The notes below the pieces were generated by a model, which saw only the letters and a list, made by a program, of their open reading frames with translations, ran no database searches and was not told where the DNA came from. Of a stretch of DNA of 64,000 nucleotides, positions 54,201-62,550 are shown piece by piece; positions within the stretch are counted from its first letter, which is position 1; every line of letters starts with the position of its first letter. A program made the position numbers and the translations under genes. This DNA comes from Streptantibioticus silvisoli (GTDB lineage Bacteria; Actinomycetota; Actinomycetes; Streptomycetales; Streptomycetaceae). Where the stretch lies: positions 147,068 to 211,067 of the forward strand of contig NZ_JAAGKO020000008.1 of the NCBI RefSeq assembly GCF_027947535.2, written 5' to 3'.

Positions 54201-55287
54201 AGTCCAGGTACGACTTGGGGTCCTTGCCGATCGCGTCCTGCGACTTCAGCACCTCGTCGCGGTACTGGTCCGCCTGGGTGATGACCACGTTGCCGCCGCC
54301 GGTCAGCGCGGTGAGCAGCTCCTTGGAGCCGGAACCGTAGGTCTGCGAGAAGCGCTTCTCCTCGGAGGCCTCCTCGGCCTTCGCGTTCTGCGCGGTCTCC
54401 CGGTCGGTGGGCGACAGCTTCGGGCCGTGCGGGTCGGCCAGCGCGGCGCTGATGACCGCGCGCTGGATGGAGTCGTACTCCTTGGCGGAGGTGAAGGCGG
54501 CCAGCGCGCGGGTGGAGCGGATCATGTCGGCGTTGCTGGTGGCCTGGGCCATGTCCTCGGTCAGCGCCAGCAGCGAAGTGATCAGCTGGTTGTAGGAGTT
54601 GACCGTCTGCGAGATGTACTGGGTGTTGGAGTACGCGCTGTCGCGGATCTGCTTGAGCGAGGCCAGCTGCCGGCCGATGTCGTCGACCGTGCTGCGCACG
54701 CCGACCAGCGACTGGTCGGTGGTGGAGATGTTGCGGGTGGCCGACTTGAACGCGGCCTCCTCCTGGTCCGTCTCGTGACGGGAGGAGACCACCGAGTCGT
54801 CACGGGGGTGGCCGGAGACGATCGGGCCGGCCGAGCTGTCGCGCTCCTCCTGGAGGGCGTCGGCGAGCTTCGTGGCGTGCCCGGTGATCTCGGTCAGCAG
54901 CTGCATGTGGTCCAGCTGGTTGACGCTCTCCAGCGAGCTTTGGATGCGCAGGCCGCCGAGGGTGGTGGCGGCGACCACCGGCAGCGCCAGCAGCGAGACC
55001 AGCCGGGTGCGGATGCTCCAGTTGCGCAGGGCGAGGCGGGAGGCGTGCTTGCCGCTCGTGGAGTGCGAGACGGGTGGCTGGACGTCGACCGGTTCCTCGG
55101 CGCCCTTGCGGTCGCGCCCCTTGGCACCGGAACCGCCCGCGGGCGTGCCTTTGACGCCGCTGCGGCCGGCTGCGGCCTTGCTCGGCGCGTCGTCGGCCTG
55201 CGGTCGCGGCTCGGCACCGTGTTCCGTGCCGCCGCGCGGCTCCGGGTCTCCCGCGGCGCCGCCATCCTTCTTGAAACGTCCCTGCAC
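51235..55287 (-). CDS. cvnA1: Conservon sensor kinase-like protein CvnA (first conservon)
   Basis: This is a membrane protein of about 1350 aa. A 95-residue charged N-terminus is followed by TM1 (about 96-113), an extracellular helical sensor domain, TM2 (about 400-422), HAMP, a DHp-like helix (KLDHLATRMRRNGENLLVLAG) and HATPase (LLENATSFSS, IHDTGIGLS, GLFVVGRLSLRHG, about 600-710). The C-terminal 625 residues are Pro/Gly/Gln-rich and probably disordered, nearly twice as long as in the second conservon. The GTG at 55287 (QGRFKKDGG) was chosen over the longer frame from 55359. It is the first gene of the cvn1-type operon; the 548-bp upstream spacer must hold its promoter. Confidence 0.92.
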   Translation of the reverse strand: MQGRFKKDGGAAGDPEPRGGTEHGAEPRPQADDAPSKAAAGRSGVKGTPAGGSGAKGRDRKGAEEPVDVQPPVSHSTSGKHASRLALRNWSIRTRLVSLLALPVVAATTLGGLRIQSSLESVNQLDHMQLLTEITGHATKLADALQEERDSSAGPIVSGHPRDDSVVSSRHETDQEEAAFKSATRNISTTDQSLVGVRSTVDDIGRQLASLKQIRDSAYSNTQYISQTVNSYNQLITSLLALTEDMAQATSNADMIRSTRALAAFTSAKEYDSIQRAVISAALADPHGPKLSPTDRETAQNAKAEEASEEKRFSQTYGSGSKELLTALTGGGNVVITQADQYRDEVLKSQDAIGKDPKSYLDWYDEADTKMQEMSRIQAELLEQMQQRALTLRSSAQRDAAINGALILLVLGISLIGAFVVARSMIRSLRRLQDTAQEVAQKRLPDLVKQLSESDPQDLDTSVAEIGINTRDEIGRVARAFDDVHREAVRLAAEQALLRGNVNAMFTNLSRRSQGLIQRQLSLISELESREADPDQLSNLFKLDHLATRMRRNGENLLVLAGEEPGRRWTRPVPLVDVLRAAASEVEQYERIELTQVPPTEVAGRVVNDLVHLLAELLENATSFSSPQTKVRVTGHALPDGRVLIEIHDTGIGLSPEDLADTNERLANPPTVDVSVSRRMGLFVVGRLSLRHGIRIQLRPSDSGGTTALVMLPVDLTQGGAKGPAGPQGKRAVGGPGLQGAPAGPAIGRAAQQLGAAAAEGRGQVEGAEPRPALPGAAGPSAGDRGKPQQRGTGLPTRQPRRDPQPAAQDERPATSWAQPEGRGPDVPRGHDDVRGTDSTAQFERPDFHGEGRRPGGSDQFFNPQGRPAPASGPRHAPRGQEEFAAQQEGWPAGQQGIPGQQAPGAQRPSQDSTTGEFFRPPTGSPQPRVPRSPMGGAPAGGQPQGRPPFAGQDGPQGGAAYPADQRTGEFQAPFHAGSGADVFGPGGRQNAPQRDERPPVTGSGSGSDVFGPRGRRPVSPQDAGPVPQQPQPQQPQAFGGAEAGRGSGGHEDAAATARFPAVTPQELPERGRQAPPQAPAPQQPTPRSAPQDNFGRRGGGELPSAGEPMALPPAASPGDGRSPIFESLETDWFRQQAAARGELPDYGQQPAAGYSQQGAGQDFGAGPAQGYDTGAVPAPPAGPGRPDEAGSGAGAGFGGLRAAASRSHARPERPAAPQRPQAETPRAPVAEPQRPQEQAPQRAGAGGEEWQASPNDERWRRAEQVREPAAGGITPSGLPRRVPRANLVAGAAQQTPQTGPQVSRAPDDVRGRLTNLRRGIQQGRTAGAGRADGPEPNDYRSGTTHQQER

Positions 55288-55835
55288 TAGCGTCGCAACC
55301 TCTGGACCAGGCGTCCCTCCGCGGACGGCGGGACGGTGTCGAGTCTGTGGGGCCGGCAAGCCCCCGGGTGTCGGTCGACCGGCACGTGCCCGCGCACCGC
55401 CGCTCGACGCGTCTGCGTGCCCCCTGTGCCGGTCGGCTCCTGTGCGGCGGTTCGTGGAATTCCAACACAGGCGCGGAAGTCCAACAAGGTTCTTCGGCCA
55501 CCTGGTGCCAAGGGTTACACCATGCTGTCATCGCGACACGAGGCGTCGATGATCTTGTGGTCGATAACGGACTTTTACCTCGATCGGGCGGCCGGAAGAG
55601 GTGGCGGACGGTAGGGGTTCGGCTGTGAAAATGAATGGTTGGCCCGATATGACCTGAATGGACAGGGGAGTTGACCGGCCGAATTATGGGGATTCGTCGG
55701 GCTGCTGGTGAGGAAAATCACAGGGTTGTGGTTGTCCCGGTCACGGGGAACACCGAATCCGGCCACCTAGCCTTGTGGTGCACCGAACGCGGAAGTTCAT
55801 GACTGACACCACAACAGAAGAGGCTCGACGCCCCC
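55288..55835. promoter_or_regulatory. Divergent promoter region of conservon 1 and the 60-aa peptide gene
   Basis: This 548-bp spacer becomes unusually AT-rich from about 55510 to 55720 (for example GTGAAAATGAATGG and GAATTATGGGG), in contrast to the rest of the window. A TAGCCT -10-like hexamer lies at 55768-55773 for the plus-strand peptide gene; no clear -35 is seen. I find no other gene. Confidence 0.5.
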
Positions 55836-56018
55836 ATGAAGACGACGATGCTGATGCGTCCGATAGCCAACCCCCGCCGCACGACGCTCGCGCACCTCAA
55901 GGACGCCGACGAGCTGACCGCGGCGCCGGCCCCCGAGGCCGAGACCCCGGCCGCGCCGCTGCCGCTCACCACCGCCAACCCGCGGCGCACCAAGCTCGAC
56001 AAGCTGCCCGGCCACTGA
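55836..56018 (+). CDS. 60-aa peptide with duplicated ANPRRTxLxxL motif
   Basis: A 60-codon ORF encodes a peptide with the motif ANPRRT at residues 11-16 and again at 47-52, each followed by Leu at +2 and +5 (TTLAHL and TKLDKL). The two motifs are joined by an acidic Ala/Pro/Glu linker (27-44). It has no Cys and no aromatic residues. Third codon positions are nearly all G or C, which strongly supports coding in this frame rather than the overlapping frame that starts at 55775. A GAAGAGG lies 13 bp upstream. It diverges from cvnA1 and precedes the fumarylacetoacetate-hydrolase-family gene by 78 bp. I do not recognise the family. Confidence 0.7.
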   Translation: MKTTMLMRPIANPRRTTLAHLKDADELTAAPAPEAETPAAPLPLTTANPRRTKLDKLPGH

Positions 56019-56096
56019 CGGCGCACCCGGGTCCGCCGCGACCCCCGCGATAGCCTGGGGCACCACTCCAGAACCATCGAAGGGGCGCGGCCACCC

Positions 56097-56888
56097 GTGC
56101 GTATCGCCAGATTCTCCCTCGACGGCAACGTCGCCTTCGGCGTCGTCGAGGGCGAGGACTCCCAGCCGGACAGCCTCCTCATCGACATCATCCGCGGCAT
56201 CCCGTTCGCGGCGTTCGAACGCTCCGGCACCAAGGTGCCGTTGAGCAAGGTCCGTCTGCTGCCGCCGGTGCTGCCCAGCAAGGTCGTCGCCATCGGCCGC
56301 AACTACGCCGACCACGCCGCGGAACTGGGCAACGAGGTGCCGGACGTACCGTTCGCCTTCTTCAAGCCCTCCACCTCCGTCATCGGCCCCGGCGACCGGA
56401 TCATCCACCCCACGTTCTCCGCCGACGTGCAGCACGAGGCCGAACTCGCGGTGGTCATCGGCCGGTTGTGCCACCAGGTGCCGCGCGAACGCGCCCACGA
56501 GGTGATCCTCGGCTACACCTGCGCCAACGACCTGACCGCCCGCGACACCCAGCGCGCCGAGAAGCAGTGGGCGCGGGCCAAGGGATTCGACGGCTCCTGC
56601 CCGCTCGGCCCCTGGGTCGAGACCGGGCTGAGCGTTGAGCAGGCCGGCGACCTCGCCGTCACCTGCACGGTCAACGGCGAACTGCGTCAGGCCGGCCGCA
56701 CCAGCCAGATGGTCAACGGCATCCTCGACCTGATCGTCAACGTCACCGAGGCGATGACCCTCCTGCCCGGTGACGTCATTCTCACGGGCACCCCCGCCGG
56801 GGTGGGCCCGCTGCGGGCCGGCGACGAGGTCGCCGTCTCCATCGAAGGCATCGGCACTCTCACCAACAAGGTGATCACGCGTGACTAG
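56097..56888 (+). CDS. Fumarylacetoacetate hydrolase family protein
   Basis: This 263-aa FAH-fold enzyme is of the type found as 2-hydroxyhepta-diene-dioate isomerase, acylpyruvase or oxaloacetate tautomerase/decarboxylase. The signature is [16 protein letters not shown], with the metal-binding glutamates in [10 protein letters not shown], then [26 protein letters not shown] and [11 protein letters not shown]. The start is GTG at 56097. Its stop overlaps the gltX start by 8 bp. The broad substrate class cannot be narrowed from sequence. Confidence 0.92.
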   Translation: MRIARFSLDGNVAFGVVEGEDSQPDSLLIDIIRGIPFAAFERSGTKVPLSKVRLLPPVLPSKVVAIGRNYADHAAELGNEVPDVPFAFFKPSTSVIGPGDRIIHPTFSADVQHEAELAVVIGRLCHQVPRERAHEVILGYTCANDLTARDTQRAEKQWARAKGFDGSCPLGPWVETGLSVEQAGDLAVTCTVNGELRQAGRTSQMVNGILDLIVNVTEAMTLLPGDVILTGTPAGVGPLRAGDEVAVSIEGIGTLTNKVITRD

Positions 56889-58383
56889 CGCAATTCCCGC
56901 GACCGGCGCCACGCCGGTACGCGTCAGGTTCTGTCCCTCCCCGACCGGCAACCCGCACGTCGGACTCGTGCGCACCGCCCTGTTCAACTGGGCGTTCGCC
57001 CGGCACCACCGCGGCACCCTGGTCTTCCGGATCGAGGACACCGACGCGGCCCGCGACTCCGAGGAGTCCTACCGGCAGCTGCTGGACTCGATGCGCTGGC
57101 TGGGCATCGACTGGGACGAGGGCCCCGAGACCGGCGGCCCCTACGCGCCGTACCGGCAGTCGCAGCGGATGGACCTCTACGCGGACGTGGCCACCCGGCT
57201 GCGCGAGGCCGGCCACGCCTACGAGTGCTTCTGCAGCACGGCCGAGCTCGACGAGCGCCGCGACGCCGCCCGCGCCGCCGGCCGCCCGTCCGGCTACGAC
57301 GGCCACTGCCGCGACCTGGACGCCGGGCAGGTCGCGGCCTACCGCGCCGAGGGCCGCGAGCCGATCATCCGCTTCCGGATGCCGGACCACCCCATCACCT
57401 TCACCGACCTGGTGCGCGGCGAGCTGACCTTCACCCCGGACAACGTGCCGGACTACGGCATCGTGCGGGCCAACGGCGCCCCGCTGTACACCCTGGTCAA
57501 CCCGGTCGACGACGCGCTGATGGGGATCACCCACGTCCTGCGCGGCGAGGACCTGCTGTCGTCCACCCCGCGGCAGATCGCGCTGTACGACGCGCTGGCC
57601 CAGGTCGGCGTCGGCACCGGCGGCACCCCGCACTTCGGCCACCTGCCGTACGTGATGGGCGAGGGCAACAAGAAGCTGTCCAAGCGCGACCCGCAGGCCT
57701 CGCTCAACCTCTACCGCGAGCGCGGCTTCCTGCCCGAGGGGCTGCTCAACTACCTCTCGCTGCTGGGCTGGTCGATCGCCGAGGACCGCGACATCTTCTC
57801 CATGCGGGAGATGGTCGACGCCTTCGACATCGCCGACGTCAACGCCAACCCGGCGCGCTTCGACCTCAAGAAGTGCGAGCACGTCAACGCCGAGCACCTG
57901 CGGGCGATGGACGTCAAGGTGTTCACCGAGGCCTGCGCGCCCTGGCTGCGCGCCCCCTACGCGCCCTGGCAGCCGGACTCCTTCGACCAGGCCGCCTTCG
58001 ACGCCGTCGCGCCGCACGCGCAGACCCGGCTGACGGTGCTGTCCGACATCACCGACAACGTCGACTTTCTCTTCCTCGACGAGCCGGTGCGCGACGACGC
58101 CTCCTGGCAGAAGGCGATGAAGGACCCCGCCGCCGCCACCGGGCTGCTGACCACCGCCCGCGCGAACCTGGCGGCCGCCGAGTGGACCGCGGAGGCGCTC
58201 AAGGCCGCCGTGCTGGCCGCCGGCGAGACGCACGGCCTCAAGCTCGGCAAGGCGCAGGCGCCGGTGCGGGTCGCGGTGACCGGCCGCACCGTGGGTCTGC
58301 CGCTCTTCGAGTCGCTGGAGGTGCTGGGTCGCGAGCGCACGCTGGCCCGGCTGGACGCCGCCCTGGCCAGGCTCGCGGGGTGA
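56881..58383 (+). CDS. gltX: Glutamyl-tRNA synthetase
   Basis: GltX, 500 aa, charges tRNA-Glu and, where GatCAB is used, also tRNA-Gln. The class I motifs are [10 protein letters not shown] (HIGH-type) and KLSKRDP (KMSKS-type); the C-terminal anticodon-binding domain is all-alpha. The start GTG overlaps the end of the FAH gene. tRNA-Gln and two tRNA-Glu genes follow within 450 bp, and gatCAB lies near the window start. A non-discriminating enzyme is therefore likely. Confidence 0.96.
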   Translation: MTSAIPATGATPVRVRFCPSPTGNPHVGLVRTALFNWAFARHHRGTLVFRIEDTDAARDSEESYRQLLDSMRWLGIDWDEGPETGGPYAPYRQSQRMDLYADVATRLREAGHAYECFCSTAELDERRDAARAAGRPSGYDGHCRDLDAGQVAAYRAEGREPIIRFRMPDHPITFTDLVRGELTFTPDNVPDYGIVRANGAPLYTLVNPVDDALMGITHVLRGEDLLSSTPRQIALYDALAQVGVGTGGTPHFGHLPYVMGEGNKKLSKRDPQASLNLYRERGFLPEGLLNYLSLLGWSIAEDRDIFSMREMVDAFDIADVNANPARFDLKKCEHVNAEHLRAMDVKVFTEACAPWLRAPYAPWQPDSFDQAAFDAVAPHAQTRLTVLSDITDNVDFLFLDEPVRDDASWQKAMKDPAAATGLLTTARANLAAAEWTAEALKAAVLAAGETHGLKLGKAQAPVRVAVTGRTVGLPLFESLEVLGRERTLARLDAALARLAG

Positions 58384-58522
58384 CGCGGAGCGGGCCGGGG
58401 TATTCGATTTTGGAGCCACGGCCCGCATCCGGTAATGTTCTGCATGCGCCGCCCGGGAAGGCCGAAAGGCCGGAAGGACAGCGCAAGCCGAGCAAGACCC
58501 CCGATGGGGAGTTGAGTTCCGG

Positions 58523-58594
58523 TGGGCTATGGTGTAATTGGCAGCACGACTGATTCTGGTTCAGTTAGTCTAGGTTCGAGTCCTGGTAGCCCAG
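58523..58594 (+). tRNA. tRNA-Gln (CTG anticodon)
   Basis: The acceptor arms TGGGCTA and TAGCCCA pair. The anticodon stem ACTGA/TCAGT holds the loop TTCTGGT with anticodon CTG (58556-58558), and the T-arm contains GGTTCGAGTCC. CCA is not encoded. Confidence 0.95.
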
Positions 58595-58615
58595 CAGGTC
58601 GAAGTAATCGATCAA

Positions 58616-58688
58616 GCCCCCGTTGTGTAGCGGCCTAGCACGCTGCCCTCTCAAGGCAGTAGCGCCGGTTCGAATCCGGTCGGGGGTA
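58616..58688 (+). tRNA. tRNA-Glu (CTC anticodon), copy 1
   Basis: The acceptor arms GCCCCCG and CGGGGGT pair with one G-U. The anticodon stem CTGCC/GGCAG holds loop CTCTCAA with anticodon CTC (58650-58652). The T-loop is GGTTCGAATCC. Confidence 0.95.
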
Positions 58689-58749
58689 CAGATCCTTCCA
58701 CCGTCACCATCCGGAGATTTCCCGGAGGCGACGAGAACGGATCGCTAGG

Positions 58750-58822
58750 GCCCCCGTTGTGTAGCGGCCTAGCACGCTGCCCTCTCAAGGCAGTAGCGCC
58801 GGTTCGAATCCGGTCGGGGGTA
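58750..58822 (+). tRNA. tRNA-Glu (CTC anticodon), copy 2
   Basis: This copy is identical over all 73 bases to the one at 58616-58688, 134 bp away. It is followed by a terminator, so the three tRNAs probably form one transcript. Confidence 0.95.
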
Positions 58823-58829
58823 CAGATCG

Positions 58830-58864
58830 AAAAGGCTCTCCGTTGATCACGGAGGGCCTTTTTT
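58830..58864 (+). terminator. Terminator of the tRNA cluster
   Basis: A 13-bp stem (AAAGGCTCTCCGT and its partner, one wobble) with a 5-nt loop runs into TTTTTT. It begins 9 bp after the second tRNA-Glu. Confidence 0.93.
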
Positions 58865-59110
58865 GCTGTTCCGGCAATGCGGTTCCGGTGACGCGTCCCA
58901 CCGGAAAACGATGTGCGGCAGCGTCCGCTGTCCCCGGGCGCCCCCGCGCCCGGCGACCCGCGACCGGACCGCCGCGATCCGGCACCCCGGCCCCGGCGGT
59001 GTCGCAACGGCGGCGGCACAACGGCGGCGGCGGACCGGTGTCGTACCGCTGCGGCGGACCGGAGGCGGCGGAACGCGGGCGGCGGACCGGTGGCGGCGGG
59101 CCGGCGGTGC

Positions 59111-59830
59111 TCAGACGCCGTTGCGGCGCAGGGACTCCGACAGCCGGCCGGCGGCGTCTATGACGGCCTGCGCGTGCATGCGGCCCGGGTGCCGGGTCAG
59201 CCGCTCGATCGGGCCGGAGACCGAGACCGCGGCGACCACGCGGTTGGACGGACCGCGCACCGGCGCCGAGACCGACGCCACCCCCGGCTCCCGCTCGCCG
59301 ATCGACTGGGCCCAGCCGCGCCGCCGCACCCCGGACAGCGCGGTCGCGGTGAACCGGGCGCCCTGAAGGCCGCGGTGCAGCCGCTCCGGCTCCTCCCAGG
59401 CCATCAGCACCTGCGCCGCCGAACCCGCCTTCATCGGCAGCGTCGACCCCACCGGCACGGTGTCGCGCAGCCCGGACAGCCGCTCGGCCGCCGCCACGCA
59501 GATCCGCATGTCGCCCTGGCGCCGGTACAGCTGCGCGCTCTCGCCGGTCACGTCCCGCAGATGTGTGAGCACCGGACCGGCCGCCGCCAGCAACCGGTCC
59601 TCGCCGGCCGCCGCCGACAGCTCCGCCAGCCGCGGCCCGAGGATGAACCGGCCCTGCATGTCCCTGGCCACCATGCGGTGGTGCTCCAGCGCCACCGCCA
59701 GCCGGTGCGCGGTGGGCCGCGCCAGCCCGGTGGAGGCCACCAGAGCGGCCAGCGTGGCCGGCCCCGCCTCCAGGGCGGCCAGCACCAGGGCCGCCTTGTC
59801 GAGAACGCCGACGCCGCTAGAGTTGTCCAT
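59111..59830 (-). CDS. ndgR: IclR-family regulator NdgR
   Basis: This 239-aa IclR regulator has an N-terminal winged helix-turn-helix (about 8-70; [20 protein letters not shown]) and a C-terminal effector domain (about 75-239). Its position divergent from leuCD identifies it as NdgR, which in Streptomyces controls leucine and other amino acid genes. The ATG at 59830 has no ribosome site and may be leaderless; the frame extends seven codons further. A near-perfect palindrome lies 14-32 bp before the start. Confidence 0.92.
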   Translation of the reverse strand: MDNSSGVGVLDKAALVLAALEAGPATLAALVASTGLARPTAHRLAVALEHHRMVARDMQGRFILGPRLAELSAAAGEDRLLAAAGPVLTHLRDVTGESAQLYRRQGDMRICVAAAERLSGLRDTVPVGSTLPMKAGSAAQVLMAWEEPERLHRGLQGARFTATALSGVRRRGWAQSIGEREPGVASVSAPVRGPSNRVVAAVSVSGPIERLTRHPGRMHAQAVIDAAGRLSESLRRNGV

Positions 59831-59843
59831 GCAACGATACTTA

Positions 59844-59862
59844 CGTCTCACAGTGTGAAACG
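59844..59862. promoter_or_regulatory. Candidate NdgR operator
   Basis: CGTcTCACAgTGTGAaACG is a palindrome with one mismatched pair. Its core is TCACAGTGTGA. It lies between the divergent ndgR and leuC genes, next to the ndgR start, where an IclR autoregulatory site is expected. Confidence 0.6.
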
Positions 59863-60021
59863 CAAGTTCAATTTCCGGGGGAACGCGTCAGGCTGGGTGC
59901 AACGCCGGTCAGGCGTCCGCCCCCGGTTGCACCCGGTGCGCGCCGGCGTCCGCCGCGCGGAGGGGACGCGACCGCATTTCGGACGAGCGGGCCGGCGACG
60001 CAGCCGGCCGGAGGGAAAGCG

Positions 60022-61446
60022 ATGGGACGCACACTCGCGGAGAAGGTCTGGGACGATCACGTCGTACGGCGCGCCGAAGGCGAGCCCGACCTGCTCTTCA
60101 TCGATCTCCACCTGCTGCACGAGGTCACCAGCCCGCAGGCCTTCGACGGACTGCGCATGGGCGGTCGCCCGGTGCGACGGCTCGACCTGACCATCGCCAC
60201 CGAGGACCACAACACCCCCACCCTCGACATCGACAAGCCGATCGCCGACCCGGTCTCGCGCGCCCAGCTGGAGACGCTGCGCAAGAACTGCGCGGAGTTC
60301 GGCGTGCGGCTGCACCCGCTCGGCGACGTCGAGCAGGGCGTCGTGCACGTCGTCGGCCCGCAGCTGGGCCTGACCCAGCCCGGCACCACGGTGGTCTGCG
60401 GCGACAGCCACACCTCCACGCACGGCGCGTTCGGCGCGCTGGCCTTCGGCATCGGCACCAGCCAGGTCGAACACGTGCTGGCCACCCAGACGCTGCCGCT
60501 GGCGCCGTTCCGCACCATGGCGATCACCGTCGACGGCGAACTGCCCGCCGACGTCTCCGCCAAGGACCTGATCCTGGCCGTCATCGCCAGGATCGGCACC
60601 GGCGGCGGCCAGGGCTACGTCATCGAATACCGCGGCGAGGCCATCGAGAAGCTGTCGATGGAGGCCCGGATGACCGTGTGCAACATGTCCATCGAGGCGG
60701 GCGCCCGGGCCGGCATGATCGCGCCGGACCAGACCACCTTCGACTACCTGCGCGGCCGCCCGCACGCCCCGCGCGACGCCGACTGGGACGAGGCGGTCGC
60801 GTACTGGCGGACGCTGCGCACCGACGACGACGCCGTCTACGACCACGAGGTACGGCTCGACGCGAGCGAACTGGCGCCGTTCGTCACCTGGGGCACCAAC
60901 CCCGGCCAGGGCGCGCCGCTGTCCGCCTCGGTGCCGGACCCGGCCTCCTTCGAGGACGCCGGCGAGCGGCTGGCGGCGGAGAAGGCGCTGGAGTACATGG
61001 GCCTGGAGGCCGGCCGGCCGCTGCGCGAGGTCACGGTGGACACCGTCTTCGTCGGCTCGTGCACCAACGGCCGCATCGAGGACCTGCGCTCGGCGGCCTC
61101 GGTCGTCGAGGGCCGCAGGATCGCCGACAGCGTCCGCATGCTGGTCGTGCCCGGTTCGGTCCGCGTCGCGCTCCAGGCGGTCGAGGAGGGCCTGGACAAG
61201 GTCTTCACCGCCGCCGGGGCCGAATGGCGGCACGCCGGCTGTTCGATGTGCCTGGGCATGAACCCCGACCAACTCGCCCCCGGCGAGCGCTCCGCCTCCA
61301 CCTCCAACCGCAACTTCGAGGGGCGGCAGGGCAAGGGCGGCCGTACCCACCTGGTCTCCCCGCAGGTGGCCGCCGCCACCGCGGTCCTGGGCCGGCTGGC
61401 CTCCCCGGCCGACCTGTCCGACGTCCCGACTCCCGTGGAGGCCTGA
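60022..61446 (+). CDS. leuC: 3-isopropylmalate dehydratase large subunit
   Basis: LeuC, 474 aa, is the aconitase-type [4Fe-4S] subunit of isopropylmalate isomerase. The cluster cysteines are in VGSCTNGR and [10 protein letters not shown]. The N-terminal [28 protein letters not shown] and NRNFEGRQG motifs are typical. The start follows GGAGGGAAAGCG. It is 6 bp upstream of leuD and divergent from ndgR, whose product probably regulates it. Confidence 0.97.
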   Translation: MGRTLAEKVWDDHVVRRAEGEPDLLFIDLHLLHEVTSPQAFDGLRMGGRPVRRLDLTIATEDHNTPTLDIDKPIADPVSRAQLETLRKNCAEFGVRLHPLGDVEQGVVHVVGPQLGLTQPGTTVVCGDSHTSTHGAFGALAFGIGTSQVEHVLATQTLPLAPFRTMAITVDGELPADVSAKDLILAVIARIGTGGGQGYVIEYRGEAIEKLSMEARMTVCNMSIEAGARAGMIAPDQTTFDYLRGRPHAPRDADWDEAVAYWRTLRTDDDAVYDHEVRLDASELAPFVTWGTNPGQGAPLSASVPDPASFEDAGERLAAEKALEYMGLEAGRPLREVTVDTVFVGSCTNGRIEDLRSAASVVEGRRIADSVRMLVVPGSVRVALQAVEEGLDKVFTAAGAEWRHAGCSMCLGMNPDQLAPGERSASTSNRNFEGRQGKGGRTHLVSPQVAAATAVLGRLASPADLSDVPTPVEA

Positions 61447-61452
61447 GCAGAC

Positions 61453-62046
61453 ATGGAAGCGTTCACCACCCACACCGGCCGGGCCGTTCCGCTGCGCCGC
61501 GGCAACGTCGACACCGACCAGATCATCCCGGCGCACTGGCTGAAGAAGGTCACCCGCGACGGGTTCGAGGACGGCCTGTTCGAGGCCTGGCGCAAGGACC
61601 CGCAGTTCGTGCTCAACCAGCCGCAGTACGCCGGGGCGTCCGTCCTGGTGGCCGGCCGGGACTTCGGCACCGGCTCCTCGCGCGAGCACGCGGTCTGGGC
61701 GTTGCAGAACTACGGCTTCAAGGCCGTGCTGTCCTCCCGGTTCGCCGACATCTTCCGCGGCAACTCGCTGAAGAACGGCCTGCTCACCGTGGTGCTGCCG
61801 CAGGAGGACATCGAGCGGCTGTGGGCGCTGGCGGAGACCGACCCGACCGCCGAGGTCACCGTCGACCTGGTCGGCCGCGAGGTACGGGCCGGCGGCGTCA
61901 GCACCGCGTTCGAACTCGACGAGGACGCGCGGCGCCGGCTGCTGGAGGGGCTGGACGACATCAGTCTCACCCTGCTGCACGAAGCCGACATCGCGGCTTT
62001 CGAGGCCCGCCGCCCCGCGCACAAGCCCAGCACCGCGGTCGCCTGA
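61453..62046 (+). CDS. leuD: 3-isopropylmalate dehydratase small subunit
   Basis: LeuD, 197 aa, is the swivelling small subunit. The motifs [33 protein letters not shown] and [16 protein letters not shown] carry the substrate-specificity and binding residues. It is co-transcribed with leuC. A terminator-like hairpin follows. Confidence 0.97.
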   Translation: MEAFTTHTGRAVPLRRGNVDTDQIIPAHWLKKVTRDGFEDGLFEAWRKDPQFVLNQPQYAGASVLVAGRDFGTGSSREHAVWALQNYGFKAVLSSRFADIFRGNSLKNGLLTVVLPQEDIERLWALAETDPTAEVTVDLVGREVRAGGVSTAFELDEDARRRLLEGLDDISLTLLHEADIAAFEARRPAHKPSTAVA

Positions 62047-62069
62047 CCTCCGCCTACGCCCGTTCCGCA

Positions 62070-62100
62070 CGCGCTTTCCGCCCATCCGGCGGGGAGCGCG
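62070..62100 (+). terminator. Hairpin after leuD
   Basis: CGCGCTTTCCGCC pairs with GGCGGGGAGCGCG (two T-G wobbles) around a 5-nt loop, 24 bp after leuD. A GCGTTT follows. Confidence 0.65.
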
Positions 62101-62180
62101 TTCGGCGTTTCCGCCCCCCTCGCGGACCCCAGTTGCCCCCTGCGCGGGTGACAACTCACCGCAGATGGCACAATTGACAC

Positions 62181-62414
62181 ATGGACGGCGACGGTCAACT
62201 ACGAGAGTACGAGGCGGTCGCCGCGCGTCTCAAAGAGGCCCACGCCCTGGTGCGCAACGCCCCCGTCCCGGACGGCTTACGCGTCGCGCTCACCCGGAAG
62301 TTGCTCGTCATCACCGCCGCCGCCCGGCACGACGCCGGAGCCGCCGCAGAGCGGTTGGAGCGGTTCATACGGGACTTCGAGCAGGGCCGCTTCCCCGATC
62401 CAGGAACTGACTGA
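62181..62414 (+). CDS. Small conserved protein with a TTA codon
   Basis: This 77-aa acidic, helical protein (LREYEAVAARLKEAHALVRN...AAERLERFIRDFEQGRFP) has no signal peptide or recognised domain. From memory, a gene of this size sits between leuD and hupS in Streptomyces. Codon 33 (62277-62279) is TTA, a bldA-type leucine codon. No ribosome site precedes the ATG; a CACAAT lies at -12, so it could be leaderless. It is not coupled to leuD because a hairpin lies between them. Confidence 0.75.
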   Translation: MDGDGQLREYEAVAARLKEAHALVRNAPVPDGLRVALTRKLLVITAAARHDAGAAAERLERFIRDFEQGRFPDPGTD

Positions 62415-62458
62415 GATCGAGTTCGTTGCGGCACAAGGGTGATTCGCCCGTTTCGCAT

Positions 62459-62487
62459 TTGATTTGCGGTATATATCTGCCTAACGT
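62459..62487 (+). promoter_or_regulatory. hupS promoter
   Basis: TTGATT (62459-62464) and TAACGT (62482-62487) are spaced by 17 bp in an AT-rich stretch. Inverted repeat arms TTTCGCA (62451-62457) and TGCGAAA (62487-62493) bracket the promoter. The predicted leader is about 55 nt. Confidence 0.6.
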
Positions 62488-62550
62488 GCGAAAAAGCTTG
62501 ATCTGCCAGGACACACATTTCGTGCCAGCAAAGTTTCCGAAGGGGAAGAC

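Noticed and set aside
50380..55290. Plus-strand open frame of about 1636 codons opposite the first conservon
   Set aside because: It is the mirror of the CvnA, CvnB and CvnC coding frames and has only low-complexity Arg/Gly/Val-rich sequence.
55836..56018. Lanthipeptide or other modified-peptide precursor
   Set aside because: The peptide lacks Cys and aromatic residues, and no modifying enzyme, protease or transporter gene is adjacent. It is kept as an unknown small protein.
55775..56053. Overlapping frame starting MVHRTRKFMTDTTTEE
   Set aside because: Its third codon positions lack the G/C bias and the product becomes Arg/Pro-rich. The 60-codon frame at 55836 has the proper bias and an internal motif duplication.
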